Source: Pseudotabrizicola sediminis
GTDB taxonomy: Bacteria > Pseudomonadota > Alphaproteobacteria > Rhodobacterales > Rhodobacteraceae
DNA length: 64,000 bases
Reading direction: 5' to 3'
NCBI RefSeq assembly: GCF_004745575.1
Contig: NZ_RPEM01000005.1
Coordinates: forward strand, 124,001 to 188,000
Shown here: positions 51,929 to 61,430 of the stretch, in pieces
Numbering within the stretch: the first letter of the stretch is position 1
Layout of the letters: each line of letters starts with the position of its first letter
Made by a program: the position numbers and the translations under genes
The notes under the pieces: model-generated
Database searches by the model: none
What the model saw: only the letters and a program-made list of their open reading frames with translations
What the model was told of the DNA's origin: nothing

Positions 51929-54475
51929 TCCGCTGCGTGCGGCCAGGGCCTGCCGGGTCTCTGCCCAGAGCGCGGGCAGGGTTGCAGCCAGCCGCACAGC
52001 CTCGTCATGATCGGCACTGCTGATTGCCCGTTCCAGACCCGATAGCGCATCACGCAGGGCGATCGCGCCAAAGATGGTGCAACTGCCTGCCAGATGGTGA
52101 GCGATCCGGGCGGTTTCGGCATCGGGCCTGGGCTGCGCGCTGATCGCGACCATTGTTTCATCGCCTTCGGCCAGCATCCGGTCGATCAGAGAGGCCGCAA
52201 AGGGTTTTCCCACGCCTTCGGCAAGTGCGTCCAGATCGGTCTGTTCAATCGCAGCACCCACCCCGTTTTCTGGCACTTGTGTATCGCCAGACAACTGTGC
52301 CAGCAGCCGTTCACGGCTGACCGGTTTGGTCAGGCAGACGTCCAGCCCCGCTTGGCGGAACGCCTCGACATCTTCGGGCAGGGCATGGGCGGTCAGCGCG
52401 ATGATCCGGGCCTGCATCGATGCGCCGCCGGCGCGGATGCGGCGGGCGGCCTCGACCCCGTCAAGTCGGGGCATCGAGATATCGGTGATGATCACGTCAA
52501 ACCGGATCTTTGCCGCGAGGGCAACGCCTTCGATGCCATCCGTCGCCTCGGTGACCCGGTGGTTCAGATCGCTCAAGGTGCGGCGCAACAGAAAGCGGTT
52601 GATCTCGTTATCCTCAATCAGCAGGATATCCATGCCCTGTTGGGCGGATGGCAATTGAAGGACAGGTTCGCGCGGGGTCTGTGCCGGCAGCGGGGCCGGG
52701 TCGGCGGCGGGCAGCGGCAGGCGCAGCCAGAACAGGCTGCCTTCGCCGGGTTCGCTTTCGGCACCGATAGTGCCTCCCATGGCCTGCGCAAGCCGCCGCG
52801 CGATGCCCAGCCCAAGCCCGGTGCCGCCCGCTTCGCGGCCAAACGAGGAATCGACGGTGGCAAAATCGTCAAACACCCGGCCCAGATCGGCCTGGGGTAT
52901 GCCGATGCCGGTATCAATGACCCGGAATTCGATCATCTGCGTCACAGTATTGCCTGCCCGTTTGAACAGGCGTTCGCTTTCCACAGTAATGGTGCCGTTG
53001 CGGGTGAACTTGACCGCATTGCCGATCAGGTTCAGCAATATCTGCTGCAACCGCCCCGGATCACCCCGTACGGTGCCAAGCGGGCCAGACAACTGCACGT
53101 GGCGCAGGCTGTTGCCGCCGGTGCGGGCGACACCTGCCTGATTGGCCAGACAATCCTCGATCAACTGATCCAGCGCAAAGGGCGTGTCAGACAGCCGGAC
53201 CTGACCGGCAGCGGTGCGCGACAGGTCCAGCACGGAATCGACATGACCCAGCAGGATGGTGCCCGACACTTCCATGATCCGCAGCAGTTCCCGCTGATTG
53301 TCGTCAAGAGCTGTGTCGTTCATCAGCTCCATCGACCCGATCAGCCCGTTCAGCGGGGTGCGCATCTCGTGGCTCATCACGGCCAGAAAGTCGGCCTTGG
53401 CCTTTTCGCCCGCCTGCGCCCGGGTCAGGGCCTCTTCCAGCGCCTGCCGGTCTTCCAGCCGCTGTGAAATATCGCGCAGGAAGCTGACGATCAAAGCCCC
53501 CCGGTTCAGGTCACGGATGGCCAGCGACGCCTCCAGCGGAATGGCTTTGCCATCTGCGCGGCGGGCGGTCATTTCAAAGCGTTGCGGGCCGGAGCTGGCC
53601 GCAGCAGTCGTGATATCACGCAGACGCGCCTGATAGGCCTCGTGATGCTCTGGCGCAAACAGGATGGGCACGATCTGTCGGCCCAGAACCTGACCGCGTG
53701 ACAGGCCGAACATCGCCTCGGCCACATGGTTGAACTCGACCACCCAGCCGCCCCGGTTTGTCACCACAATGGCGTCGGGAGAGGTGGCGATGATCAGTTG
53801 AAGCCGTTCGCCCGCGATCTGGTTTTCGCGCGCCTGTTGCTGGGTCACGCGGAACAGGCGGGTTGCCATGACAGCCAGCAAGACCAGCAGCAGGATGGTG
53901 CCCGCGATGGCCGTGGCCAGAAGCGTCAGGGTTCTCTGGACCGCCGCGCGTGACGCATCCGTGTTTGCCGAAAACATCAGCAGCGAGTCGAGCGACAGAT
54001 CCCGCGCCAGCTGCTGCACCCGGTCGCTTTGCGCCTCCATTTCTGGCAGGGCCGCAGAAAGCGTCGTATCATCGGCGTCAATCGTGCTGACCCACTGATC
54101 GGCATAGGCCTGCATGGCATTCAGCCGGCTCAGGTTCTCGGGCCGCTGGATGAACCAGGCGTAGAGCGGGCTTCGTTCCAGCATCTGCAGGCGGCTGTAA
54201 ATCACGTTGAACCAACGCCGCACCTCCGCAAGGCTTGCCTGTCCAGCGCGCGCCTTGACGAGGGTGCTTTGCAGCCGCAACACCTCTACTTCGGTCTGCA
54301 TCATGACCCATTGGCCATTGTCACTGTCGGCCAGATCAAGGTCATCCAGCCGGTGGCGCACATCCAGCGCAAGCGCGCCGATGATGGCCAGCAACCCCAG
54401 CACGAGGCCTGCAATCGCCAGGGTGCGCAGCGACGCGAACACCGGCCTGAGCGGAGTGAATGGTGAAATTGTCAT
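51914..54475 (-). CDS. Hybrid sensor histidine kinase (PAS-HisKA-HATPase-REC-Hpt)
   Basis: An 853-residue inner-membrane sensor. TM1 is at about residues 18-38, a mainly helical periplasmic sensor spans about 39-182, TM2 about 183-205, PAS about 222-340, HisKA with His369 (SHEMRTPLNG), HATPase (NLIGNAVKF, DTGIGIP, GTGLGLGIAR), REC with Asp665 (ITDISMPRLDG) and a C-terminal Hpt domain with His793 (AHHLAGS). This is a complete His-Asp-His relay like ArcB/TorS. The final Asp is presumably in the divergent NarL-type regulator. The stimulus is unknown. Confidence 0.93.
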   Translation of the reverse strand: MTISPFTPLRPVFASLRTLAIAGLVLGLLAIIGALALDVRHRLDDLDLADSDNGQWVMMQTEVEVLRLQSTLVKARAGQASLAEVRRWFNVIYSRLQMLERSPLYAWFIQRPENLSRLNAMQAYADQWVSTIDADDTTLSAALPEMEAQSDRVQQLARDLSLDSLLMFSANTDASRAAVQRTLTLLATAIAGTILLLVLLAVMATRLFRVTQQQARENQIAGERLQLIIATSPDAIVVTNRGGWVVEFNHVAEAMFGLSRGQVLGRQIVPILFAPEHHEAYQARLRDITTAAASSGPQRFEMTARRADGKAIPLEASLAIRDLNRGALIVSFLRDISQRLEDRQALEEALTRAQAGEKAKADFLAVMSHEMRTPLNGLIGSMELMNDTALDDNQRELLRIMEVSGTILLGHVDSVLDLSRTAAGQVRLSDTPFALDQLIEDCLANQAGVARTGGNSLRHVQLSGPLGTVRGDPGRLQQILLNLIGNAVKFTRNGTITVESERLFKRAGNTVTQMIEFRVIDTGIGIPQADLGRVFDDFATVDSSFGREAGGTGLGLGIARRLAQAMGGTIGAESEPGEGSLFWLRLPLPAADPAPLPAQTPREPVLQLPSAQQGMDILLIEDNEINRFLLRRTLSDLNHRVTEATDGIEGVALAAKIRFDVIITDISMPRLDGVEAARRIRAGGASMQARIIALTAHALPEDVEAFRQAGLDVCLTKPVSRERLLAQLSGDTQVPENGVGAAIEQTDLDALAEGVGKPFAASLIDRMLAEGDETMVAISAQPRPDAETARIAHHLAGSCTIFGAIALRDALSGLERAISSADHDEAVRLAATLPALWAETRQALAARSGSLVA

Positions 54476-54497
54476 CGCAACCCTTGCATCTGTGGGC

Positions 54498-54543
54498 CAA
54501 AGTCAGGCTAGGATACATTCTAGTACACTTTGATGGCAAAGTG
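54498..54543. promoter_or_regulatory. Three CAAAGT half-sites between the kinase and regulator genes
   Basis: CAAAGT at 54498-54503, its inverse ACTTTG at 54527-54532 and another CAAAGT at 54538-54543 lie in the 74-nt divergent spacer. A CTAG-N8-CTAG pair lies inside the first inverted repeat. They are candidate binding sites for the response regulator (autoregulation). Confidence 0.4.
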
Positions 54544-54549
54544 ACGCCC

Positions 54550-55203
54550 ATGAAAATGCGGCTGTCCGCTGCAGAAAAGGAAAATGCCCCCGTGCGGATG
54601 CTTTTGGCTGATGATCATGATCTGTTCCGTGAATCGGTCTCGGCGATGGTGGGGGCGGATGGCGGCATTGTGGTTGTATCGGTCGCCGGGGTGCAGACCG
54701 CCCTCGACAGTCTGGCACAACAGTCTTTTGATCTGGTGTTGCTGGATTACCAGATGCCGGGGATGGACGGTCTTGAAGGATTGAAAAAGATCCGCGCTGC
54801 TGCGCCGACGGTGCCCGTTGCGGTGATGTCGGGAACCATCCGCCGCGATCTGGCGCAAGAGGCACTTGCCTGTGGCGCTGTCGGCTTTGTGCCGAAAACC
54901 CTGGGCATCAAGGCGTTGATCGCCGCCATCAAGCGGATGGCAACGGGTGAGATTTTTGCCCCGATGTCGATGCTGGAAGACCCGCCGCCCCCCAACGCCG
55001 TCCTGGAAGATCTGACCCGGCGTGAGCGCGAGGTGCTGGAGGGGATCTGCGACGGCAAATCCAACAAGGAAATCGCCCGCGATCTGGATGTTCAGGAAGT
55101 GACGATCAAGCTGCACGTCAAGACATTGGCGCGCAAACTGGGCGCGCGGAACCGCACCCATGCCGCCATGATCGCGCGCAACGCCGGGATGATCCGGCCC
55201 TGA
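54550..55203 (+). CDS. NarL/FixJ-type response regulator
   Basis: A 217-residue regulator with a receiver domain (acidic pair DDHD at about 21-24, phosphoacceptor Asp66 in LLDYQMPGMDG, conserved Lys in VPKTLG) and a C-terminal LuxR-type helix-turn-helix (LTRREREVLEGICDGKSNKE, LHVKTLARKLGARNRT). It is divergent from the hybrid kinase and its probable partner. I chose ATG 54550; ATG 54556 is also possible, and an upstream frame extension runs through the shared promoter. Confidence 0.92.
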   Translation: MKMRLSAAEKENAPVRMLLADDHDLFRESVSAMVGADGGIVVVSVAGVQTALDSLAQQSFDLVLLDYQMPGMDGLEGLKKIRAAAPTVPVAVMSGTIRRDLAQEALACGAVGFVPKTLGIKALIAAIKRMATGEIFAPMSMLEDPPPPNAVLEDLTRREREVLEGICDGKSNKEIARDLDVQEVTIKLHVKTLARKLGARNRTHAAMIARNAGMIRP

Positions 55204-55289
55204 CCGCGGGGCTGGGGGGGGAAAGGCCAGAGGCCGGGCGAAGGCAGGCGGCGGGACGAATTTCTTCCCCGCCCCCTGCACGGCCCCGG

Positions 55290-55318
55290 TTGACCCTGAC
55301 ACTGCGATCCTCTATTTC
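55290..55318 (+). promoter_or_regulatory. Sigma-70-type promoter of tRNA-Gly
   Basis: TTGACC and TATTTC are separated by exactly 17 nt, with the -10 ending 12 nt before the tRNA 5' end. This fits direct transcription of the tRNA with a very short leader. Confidence 0.65.
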
Positions 55319-55330
55319 CCACAACAGAGC

Positions 55331-55404
55331 GCGGGCGTTGTGTAATGGTAAGACCTTAGCCTTCCAAGCTAAAGACGCGGGTTCGATTCCCGCCGCCCGC
55401 TCCA
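55331..55404 (+). tRNA. tRNA-Gly(TCC)
   Basis: A 74-nt cloverleaf. The acceptor stem GCGGGCG pairs with CGCCCGC (55394-55400). The anticodon arm TTAGC-CTTCCAA-GCTAA gives anticodon TCC, and the T arm contains GGTTCGATTCC. T is the discriminator and the 3' CCA is encoded. The gene decodes GGA/GGG. It ends one nucleotide before the stop codon of the convergent DUF475 gene. Confidence 0.97.
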
Positions 55405-55405
55405 G

Positions 55406-56494
55406 TCACTCTCCCACCGATTGTTCTGCCGCGTTGGTCCTGTTCCAGCGATTGGACGACCACAGCGCGATCCCGATCAGGGTTGCGCCGCCCAGGCCCG
55501 TGATCACTTCGGGAATGTGGAACAGCGTCTGCACATACATGATCACAGACAGGATCAGGATCGCATAGAACGCGCCGTGCTCCAGATACCGGTATTGCGC
55601 CAACGTGCCGCGTTCGACCAGCATGATGGTCATCGACCGCACATACATGGCCCCGATGCCCAGCCCGATGGCAATGATGAACAGGTTGGACGACAGGGCA
55701 AAGGCCCCGATCACGCCGTCAAAGCTGAAGCTGGCATCCAGCACTTCCAGATACAGGAATGCCCCCAGACCGCCCTGCGCAGCCCCCGTCAGCGTTTGCT
55801 GGCTGCGGTCCAGCACGCCGCCCAGCACCTCTACCAGCAAAAATGTCAGCAGGCCCCAGATTGCTGCATGAAAGAAGGTCGTTGCATAGGCTGCACCCTT
55901 CTGGCCTTCGATCACCTTGGAAAACGCCAGCATCACCACCAGCACAAAGGCAATCTCGATGCCCTTGACCGAAGAATAGGTGGACACTTTTTCTTCCAGC
56001 CAGCGAACCCAGTGCACATCTTTTTCATGGTCGAAAAAGAACGACAGCGCCACCATCATCAGGAAGGTGCCGCCAAAGGCCGCAATCGGCAGATGCGCCT
56101 CCATCATGATGCGGCTGTATTCCTCGGGCTGGCTGGCGGCCATCACCAGCGCCGACCATGGGCCGACATTGGCGGCGATCACCACGATCAGCAGCGGGAA
56201 TACAATCCGCATGCCGAAGACCGCAATCAGGATGCCCCAGGTCAGGAACCGCTGTTGCCAGACCGGGGTCATGTCTTTGAGCTTGTTGGCATTGACGATT
56301 GCATTGTCAAAGGACAGCGAGATTTCCAGCACCGCCAGCACCGACACGATGAAGAACACCTTCATGGCACCGGCAAAGGTATGTTCGGTGGAAAAGCCCA
56401 GCCAGAGGCCAAGGCCAAGGCCGATTGCCGTGACGATGAAGGCCCATGTAAAATAAGACAGGGACGAGCGCTGGGGTGCATCTGTTGATGACAT
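55406..56494 (-). CDS. DUF475 integral membrane protein (TerC-like)
   Basis: A 362-residue inner-membrane protein with about nine transmembrane helices. The two acidic repeats (EISLSFDNAIVNANKL near the N-terminus, LDASFSFDGVIGAFALSSN near the C-terminus) place it in the TerC/DUF475 group, whose members are implicated in metal-ion handling. A hydrophilic loop (FDHEKDVHWVRWLEEKV) divides the halves. I chose the start for its small N-terminal tail before TM1. The function is not established. It is monocistronic, with a 231-nt upstream gap in which I see only T-rich runs. Confidence 0.88.
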   Translation of the reverse strand: MSSTDAPQRSSLSYFTWAFIVTAIGLGLGLWLGFSTEHTFAGAMKVFFIVSVLAVLEISLSFDNAIVNANKLKDMTPVWQQRFLTWGILIAVFGMRIVFPLLIVVIAANVGPWSALVMAASQPEEYSRIMMEAHLPIAAFGGTFLMMVALSFFFDHEKDVHWVRWLEEKVSTYSSVKGIEIAFVLVVMLAFSKVIEGQKGAAYATTFFHAAIWGLLTFLLVEVLGGVLDRSQQTLTGAAQGGLGAFLYLEVLDASFSFDGVIGAFALSSNLFIIAIGLGIGAMYVRSMTIMLVERGTLAQYRYLEHGAFYAILILSVIMYVQTLFHIPEVITGLGGATLIGIALWSSNRWNRTNAAEQSVGE

Positions 56495-56725
56495 AAGAAG
56501 GTGACCGCGCGGCATGTGGCGGTTCAGGTGCCGACATCGCAGGATTGCCGCAAAGTCCTGCCAGAGGGGCCCGGTCACCCGTAGGGGCGAGTCTATGCGC
56601 CTAACTGGCCAATCTTGCAAGTATGGGCTTTGAGGGCAAGCAAGGGGCACTTTGCAGCGTGTTACGCACTGCGGTCTCAAAAGAGGGGGCCGCTGCTGCC
56701 AGCGGCCCCAAGGGGGCAGATGCCG

Positions 56726-58327
56726 TTATTTACGGGTGATGCGCCCGTCGAGATAGGGAGTATAGGGCTGGGCCTTGGCCAGATGCTCCGCCATCACATC
56801 GGCCAGATCGGGGCCGAAGTCATAGGCGTTGCTGGCATCCACAAACATGCGATATCCATCGCCGCCGCCGCGCATGTAGTTGTTCGACACCACCATGTAC
56901 TCCGTCGCCGGATCAATCGGCGCCCAGGCGTCGCCGCCGACCACAATCATCACTTCTGACACCCGGCTGCCCACCGGTTGTGCCGGATCAAAGGTGTATT
57001 TCATGCCCGCAACCTGTGCAAAGCGGCCCGCGCCGTCTTCCAGCCCGCTGACCCCGTTTTCCAGTGCGGCCACCAGCACCTCTCCGGTCACGGTAAAGGT
57101 CGACAGCGTGTTCTGGAACGGCAGCACGCTCAGCGCCTCGCCCATCGTGACCTCTCCGGCGTCAATAGAGCTGCGAAGGCCGCCGCCGTTGGTGATGGCA
57201 ATGGTCACGCCCTGATCCTTGACCCGGTCCAGCATCGCATCGGTCACCAGATTGCCCATCTGGCATTCGCCCTGACGGCAGGTTTCCCGGCTGCCATCGA
57301 TCGCCTCGGTTGTCTCACCGATGATCGTCGCTTTCAGTTCTTCGATCGGCCCGGCAAGCTCGGCGACGCGGGCTTCGATGGCCGGGTCGGGGGTGACACT
57401 GGCGTCGAGAAGAATCGTATCGCCGCCCGCATGGATCAGCGACCCGTCATCGGCAAAAGTCAGTTCCAGATGGCCAAGGTATTTTGAATAGGCATAGGCC
57501 TGCACCACCGGCACCATGGCCCCAGACTCTTGGCTGACCCAGGTCGGATAGGCCCCGGCCCGGTCCGGGTCGGTGGCGGAAAGATAGGTGTGGCTGTGCC
57601 CGCCCACCACCGCGTCAATCCCCGGCACGGCGGCGGCAATTTCCAGATCGCGGGTAAAGCCCACATGGGTAACGGCGATGATCTTGGTCACGCCTTCGGC
57701 TTCCAGCGTCGCCACATCGGCCTTCAGGCTGTCGATCTCATCCTGAAAAATCACCGATGGGCCGGGGCTGGAGGTTTCAACCGTATCCGTCGCCAGCACC
57801 GAGATGATCCCGATCATTTCGCCGCCCACCTCCAGCACAACATGATTCTGCACCCGGCCCGCCAGCACATTCGATTGGCTGACATCAAGGTTGCCGGAGA
57901 TGACCGGGAAGGTCACCTTGTCGAGAAAGCTCGCCAGCCCCTCGGGGCCGTCGTCGAATTCGTGATTCCCCAGCACCATGGCATCGGGCTGGAGCTGCTC
58001 CATGAACTCGGCCTCAACAGCACCCTTATAGGTGGTGTACATCAGGCTGCCCTGAAACTGATCACCGGCATCGACAAAGATCACATTCTGACCATCGGCC
58101 GTCAGGCTGTCGCGCAGCTCGTTGACCGCTGTCGCAACCCGGGCGATGCCGCCAAAGCACTTGTTCTCGGCGGCGTCTTCGGCTGAACAGGTGGAATCGA
58201 ACGCGTTCACAGCCTCGATCCGGCTGTGGAAGTCGTTGATATGCAAGACATGCAGCGTGTAATCGGCCTGCGCCGCCCCCGCCGTCAGCGCAATCGCCGC
58301 AGCGGACCCAAGCAAACGGTTTTTCAC
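56726..58327 (-). CDS. Secreted 5'-nucleotidase/UDP-sugar hydrolase family protein
   Basis: A 533-residue exported metallophosphoesterase. There is a signal peptide (LLGSAAAIALTAGAAQA), then the catalytic domain with HINDFHS, VDAGDQFQGS, LGNHEFDDG and GGHSHT metal ligands, then the C-terminal 5'-nucleotidase domain (NGGGLRSSIDAGEVT, LPFQNTLSTFTVTG, SNNYMRGGGDGYRMF). It releases nucleosides and phosphate from nucleotides in the periplasm. I chose GTG with AAGGGAG upstream; the adjacent TTG one codon earlier is possible. Confidence 0.93.
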   Translation of the reverse strand: MKNRLLGSAAAIALTAGAAQADYTLHVLHINDFHSRIEAVNAFDSTCSAEDAAENKCFGGIARVATAVNELRDSLTADGQNVIFVDAGDQFQGSLMYTTYKGAVEAEFMEQLQPDAMVLGNHEFDDGPEGLASFLDKVTFPVISGNLDVSQSNVLAGRVQNHVVLEVGGEMIGIISVLATDTVETSSPGPSVIFQDEIDSLKADVATLEAEGVTKIIAVTHVGFTRDLEIAAAVPGIDAVVGGHSHTYLSATDPDRAGAYPTWVSQESGAMVPVVQAYAYSKYLGHLELTFADDGSLIHAGGDTILLDASVTPDPAIEARVAELAGPIEELKATIIGETTEAIDGSRETCRQGECQMGNLVTDAMLDRVKDQGVTIAITNGGGLRSSIDAGEVTMGEALSVLPFQNTLSTFTVTGEVLVAALENGVSGLEDGAGRFAQVAGMKYTFDPAQPVGSRVSEVMIVVGGDAWAPIDPATEYMVVSNNYMRGGGDGYRMFVDASNAYDFGPDLADVMAEHLAKAQPYTPYLDGRITRK

Positions 58328-58410
58328 CAAGTAGCTCCCTTGTTGGTTGATGGGGCAAGCGTGACTCGCGCAAGCGGCGGTGTCAAACCCGTGTCCTGCC
58401 CCGGATCGAC

Positions 58411-58427
58411 CCTGACCTTGCGTCAGG
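58411..58427. promoter_or_regulatory. Dyad CCTGAC-CTTGC-GTCAGG in a divergent promoter region
   Basis: A perfect 6-bp inverted repeat with a 5-nt centre lies between the 5'-nucleotidase and DUF952 genes (182-nt spacer). It is not a terminator, as no gene ends here. It may be an operator; the regulator is unknown. Confidence 0.35.
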
Positions 58428-58509
58428 CATGCAACGGCGCGGTGACAGGGGGCGGCAGTTTTCCCGCAGTTCCCATTGACCAAGCCTCTTGCAATGTGCA
58501 TGGAACGTC

Positions 58510-58848
58510 ATGCTGATTTACAAGATCTTCCGCCGCTCCGAATGGGATGCGTTCCGTGCCGCCGGTGAAACTGCCGGGGCTCCTGTCGATCTGGCGGATG
58601 GGTTCATCCATTTCTCGACCGCCGCACAGGTTGCCGACACGGCCGCGCGCCATTTCGGCACCGAAAGCGATCTGGTGCTGGTGGCGTTTCGCAGCAGCGC
58701 TTTGGGGGCAGATCTGAAATGGGAACCTTCGCGCGGGGGGGATCTGTTCCCGCATCTGTACCGTGCGCTGCGGCTGTCTGATGTGGTGTGGGACAAATCG
58801 CTGCCGCTGGGGGCCACTGGGCATATTTTTCCTGAAGGTGTGTGGTGA
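58510..58848 (+). CDS. DUF952 protein
   Basis: A 112-residue protein with the family features [31 protein letters not shown] and [19 protein letters not shown]952 resembles ADP-ribosyltransferase-like folds but has no proven activity. The ATG gives the usual short LIYKI N-terminus. It overlaps pyrD by 4 nt (GTGA), so the two are cotranslated. Confidence 0.88.
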   Translation: MLIYKIFRRSEWDAFRAAGETAGAPVDLADGFIHFSTAAQVADTAARHFGTESDLVLVAFRSSALGADLKWEPSRGGDLFPHLYRALRLSDVVWDKSLPLGATGHIFPEGVW

Positions 58849-59903
58849 GCCTGGTCGAACGGGCCGGTCTGGCGGTTTTGCACCGGCTGGATCCCGAAGT
58901 GGCGCATGGCCTGTCGCTTCGGGCGCTGAACAGCGGGCTGGTGCCCTTGCCGGGGGTGGTGACATCGCCGCGTCTGGCCTGCACGCTGGCGGGGATGCCG
59001 CTTGCCAACCCGGTCGGGCTGGCTGCCGGGTTTGACAAGAACGCAACTGCGCTGGGCGCCTTGGCCCGCGCGGGCTTCGGCTTTCTGGAGGTGGGGGCCG
59101 CCACACCGTTGCCGCAGCCCGGCAATCCAAAGCCACGCCTGTTCCGCCTGACCGAAGACCGCGCCGCGATCAACCGGTTTGGCTTCAACAATGACGGGAT
59201 GGAGGCGATTGCGGCCCGGCTGCGGCTGCGTCCTCGCACCCTGCCCATTGGCCTCAATCTGGGGGCCAACAAAACCTCGCCCGACCGTGCGGCAGATTTC
59301 GCGCAGGTGCTTGCGACGTGTGGGCTGCATGTGGATTTTGCGACCGTCAACGTCAGCTCGCCCAACACCGAAAAACTGCGCGACCTGCAAGGCCCTGCGG
59401 CCCTGGCGGCGCTTCTGGCGCGGGTGATGGAGGTACAGGCTGCGCTGGAAACGAAGATTCCGGTGTTTTTGAAAATAGCCCCCGACCTGACCCCGGATGA
59501 GATCGCCGAGATCGGCGCGATTGCCCTTGGCGCAGGGCTGGCGGGGATCATCGCCACCAACACAACGGTCGCGCGGGATGGCTTGAAAAGTGCAGCCCGC
59601 AGCGAATTGGGGGGGCTTTCCGGCGCGCCATTGTTCGAAAAGTCTACGCGCGCATTGGCGCAACTGTCGCTGGCGACCGAGGGGCGGCTGCCCCTGATCG
59701 GTGTGGGTGGCATCGGCAGCGCCGAACAGGCCTATGCCAAGATCCGCGCCGGGGCCTCGGCGGTGCAGCTTTATACGGCGATGGTCTATGAAGGCATCGG
59801 CATTGCCGCCCGCATCGCCCATGGCCTGGATGCGCTGCTCGCCCGCGACGGGTTCAGCACGGTTGCGGCAGCAAGCGGAACCGGCCGCGCAGACTGGCTC
59901 TGA
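58845..59903 (+). CDS. pyrD: Dihydroorotate dehydrogenase (quinone), class 2
   Basis: Oxidises dihydroorotate to orotate with membrane quinone as acceptor. The 352-residue protein has an N-terminal amphipathic quinone-binding segment ([20 protein letters not shown]), [13 protein letters not shown], the catalytic Ser loop [14 protein letters not shown] and the FMN-phosphate motif [20 protein letters not shown] chose the GTG start because it overlaps the DUF952 stop. Confidence 0.95.
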   Translation: MSLVERAGLAVLHRLDPEVAHGLSLRALNSGLVPLPGVVTSPRLACTLAGMPLANPVGLAAGFDKNATALGALARAGFGFLEVGAATPLPQPGNPKPRLFRLTEDRAAINRFGFNNDGMEAIAARLRLRPRTLPIGLNLGANKTSPDRAADFAQVLATCGLHVDFATVNVSSPNTEKLRDLQGPAALAALLARVMEVQAALETKIPVFLKIAPDLTPDEIAEIGAIALGAGLAGIIATNTTVARDGLKSAARSELGGLSGAPLFEKSTRALAQLSLATEGRLPLIGVGGIGSAEQAYAKIRAGASAVQLYTAMVYEGIGIAARIAHGLDALLARDGFSTVAAASGTGRADWL

Positions 59904-60007
59904 CTCAGACTGGCTTTGCCGCTACCAATTGCACCTTTTCCGAATTCTCATTCTGGCACCGGTTCCACCGCCCAGCGGTCCGCCAGGCAGCTCAATTCCC
60001 CGCTCTT

Positions 60008-60023
60008 GAATTTGATCAAATTC
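60008..60023. promoter_or_regulatory. 16-bp palindrome GAATTTGATCAAATTC
   Basis: A perfect palindrome 32 nt upstream of the aminotransferase start, in the 152-nt gap after pyrD. Its TTTGATCAAA core also occurs between gabD and the hydrolase gene at 6.46 kb. It is a strong operator candidate, with a position suitable for repression. Confidence 0.55.
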
Positions 60024-60055
60024 CCGGCAATACTGCGGCAACCAGAGGGATACCC

Positions 60056-61423
60056 ATGTCACAGCCAACGATTGCCGGAGTGCCCACCGACCGCCTGACC
60101 GCCTTTGCCGCGCGTGAGGCGCAGCGCTATGCGCGGTCACGGCCGAAATCGGCCAAGGCGCTGGCCGATGGGGCAGGGGCGTTTCTGAACGGCGTGCCGA
60201 TGCATTGGATGCGCGATTGGCCGATGCCGCATTTGCCGCTGGTAGCAAAGGCCAAAGGCGCGAGGATCACCGATATCGACGGCTACGGGATTGATGATTT
60301 CTGTCTGGGCGACACTGGCAGCATGTTTGGTCATTCGCCAAAACCGGTGGCCGACGCCATCCGCAAGCAGGCGCGCCACGGGCTGACCTATATGCTGCCC
60401 ACGATGGCCGCGATGGAGGCGGGTCGTTTGCTGACCGACCGTTTCGGCGCATTCCGCTGGCAGATCGCCACTACGGCCACTGATGCAAACCGCTTTGCCC
60501 TGCGCGTGGCGCGGGCGGTGACCGGGCGGCCAAAGGTGTTGGTGTTCCACGGCTGTTACCATGGCACGCTGGATGACACGATGGTGACACTTGACGGCGG
60601 CCACACGGTCAACCGGCCCGGGCTGGTGGGGCAGGTGCATGATCTGAGCCTCGGGGCCGTGGTTTGCGAGTTCAACGATCTGGCAGGGGTCGAGGCGGCA
60701 CTGGCAAAAGGCGACGTGGCGGCCATTCTGACCGAGCCGGTGATGACCAATTCTTGCATGGTCCTGCCTGCGGACGGCTTCCATGACGGCCTGCGCGCGT
60801 TGGCGCAACGCTATGGCGCGCTGTTGATCATGGATGAAACCCATACACTGTCTACCGGGCTTGGCGGCTATACCCGTGTGCACGGGCTGTCGCCTGACAT
60901 GTTCGTGGTGGGCAAATGTGTGGCGGGCGGCATGCCGACGGCGGTCTGGGGGATGACCGAAGATGTGGCCGCGCGTTTCAACGCCTATGACGCCACGCGA
61001 CCGGCGGGCCATTCCGGCATGGGCACCACTTTGTCGGCAAATCCGATGCAGTTTGCCTGTCTGGTGGCGACCCTGTCTCTGGTGATGACCAAAGACGCCT
61101 ATGCCCATATGGAAAAAGGCGCGGAGCGGCTTGCCGCGCTATTGCAGGCCGCGATCACTGCGCATGGCGCGCCCTGGCATGTGGTGCGGGTCGGCGCGCG
61201 GGTGGAGTTCATCTGTGCCCCCGGTCCGCTGCACAACGGCACAGAGGCCGCCACCGCCCACCAGCCGCAGGTTGAAGCGGCTGTGCATACCGCGCTGCTG
61301 AACCGGGGCTGCCTGATTGCACCGTTTCACAACATGATGCTGGTCAGCCCCGCCACCCGACCGCGCCAGATTGACCGTCTGGGTCTGGCGTTTGACGAAA
61401 TCCTGTCCGAACTTTTTGCCTGA
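60056..61423 (+). CDS. Class III (PLP) aminotransferase
   Basis: A 455-residue cytoplasmic aminotransferase related to glutamate-1-semialdehyde aminomutases and aspartate-family class III transaminases. Visible elements are the N-terminal domain (FCLGDTGSMFGHSPKPVADA), VFHGCYHGTLDD, LLIMDETHTLSTG (Asp binding the pyridine ring) and the PLP lysine in VVGKCVAGGMPTAVWG. It lies 7 nt upstream of a glutamine synthetase-like gene. The pairing suggests amine or polyamine catabolism; the substrate is unknown. Confidence 0.88.
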   Translation: MSQPTIAGVPTDRLTAFAAREAQRYARSRPKSAKALADGAGAFLNGVPMHWMRDWPMPHLPLVAKAKGARITDIDGYGIDDFCLGDTGSMFGHSPKPVADAIRKQARHGLTYMLPTMAAMEAGRLLTDRFGAFRWQIATTATDANRFALRVARAVTGRPKVLVFHGCYHGTLDDTMVTLDGGHTVNRPGLVGQVHDLSLGAVVCEFNDLAGVEAALAKGDVAAILTEPVMTNSCMVLPADGFHDGLRALAQRYGALLIMDETHTLSTGLGGYTRVHGLSPDMFVVGKCVAGGMPTAVWGMTEDVAARFNAYDATRPAGHSGMGTTLSANPMQFACLVATLSLVMTKDAYAHMEKGAERLAALLQAAITAHGAPWHVVRVGARVEFICAPGPLHNGTEAATAHQPQVEAAVHTALLNRGCLIAPFHNMMLVSPATRPRQIDRLGLAFDEILSELFA

Positions 61424-61430
61424 GTGTCCC

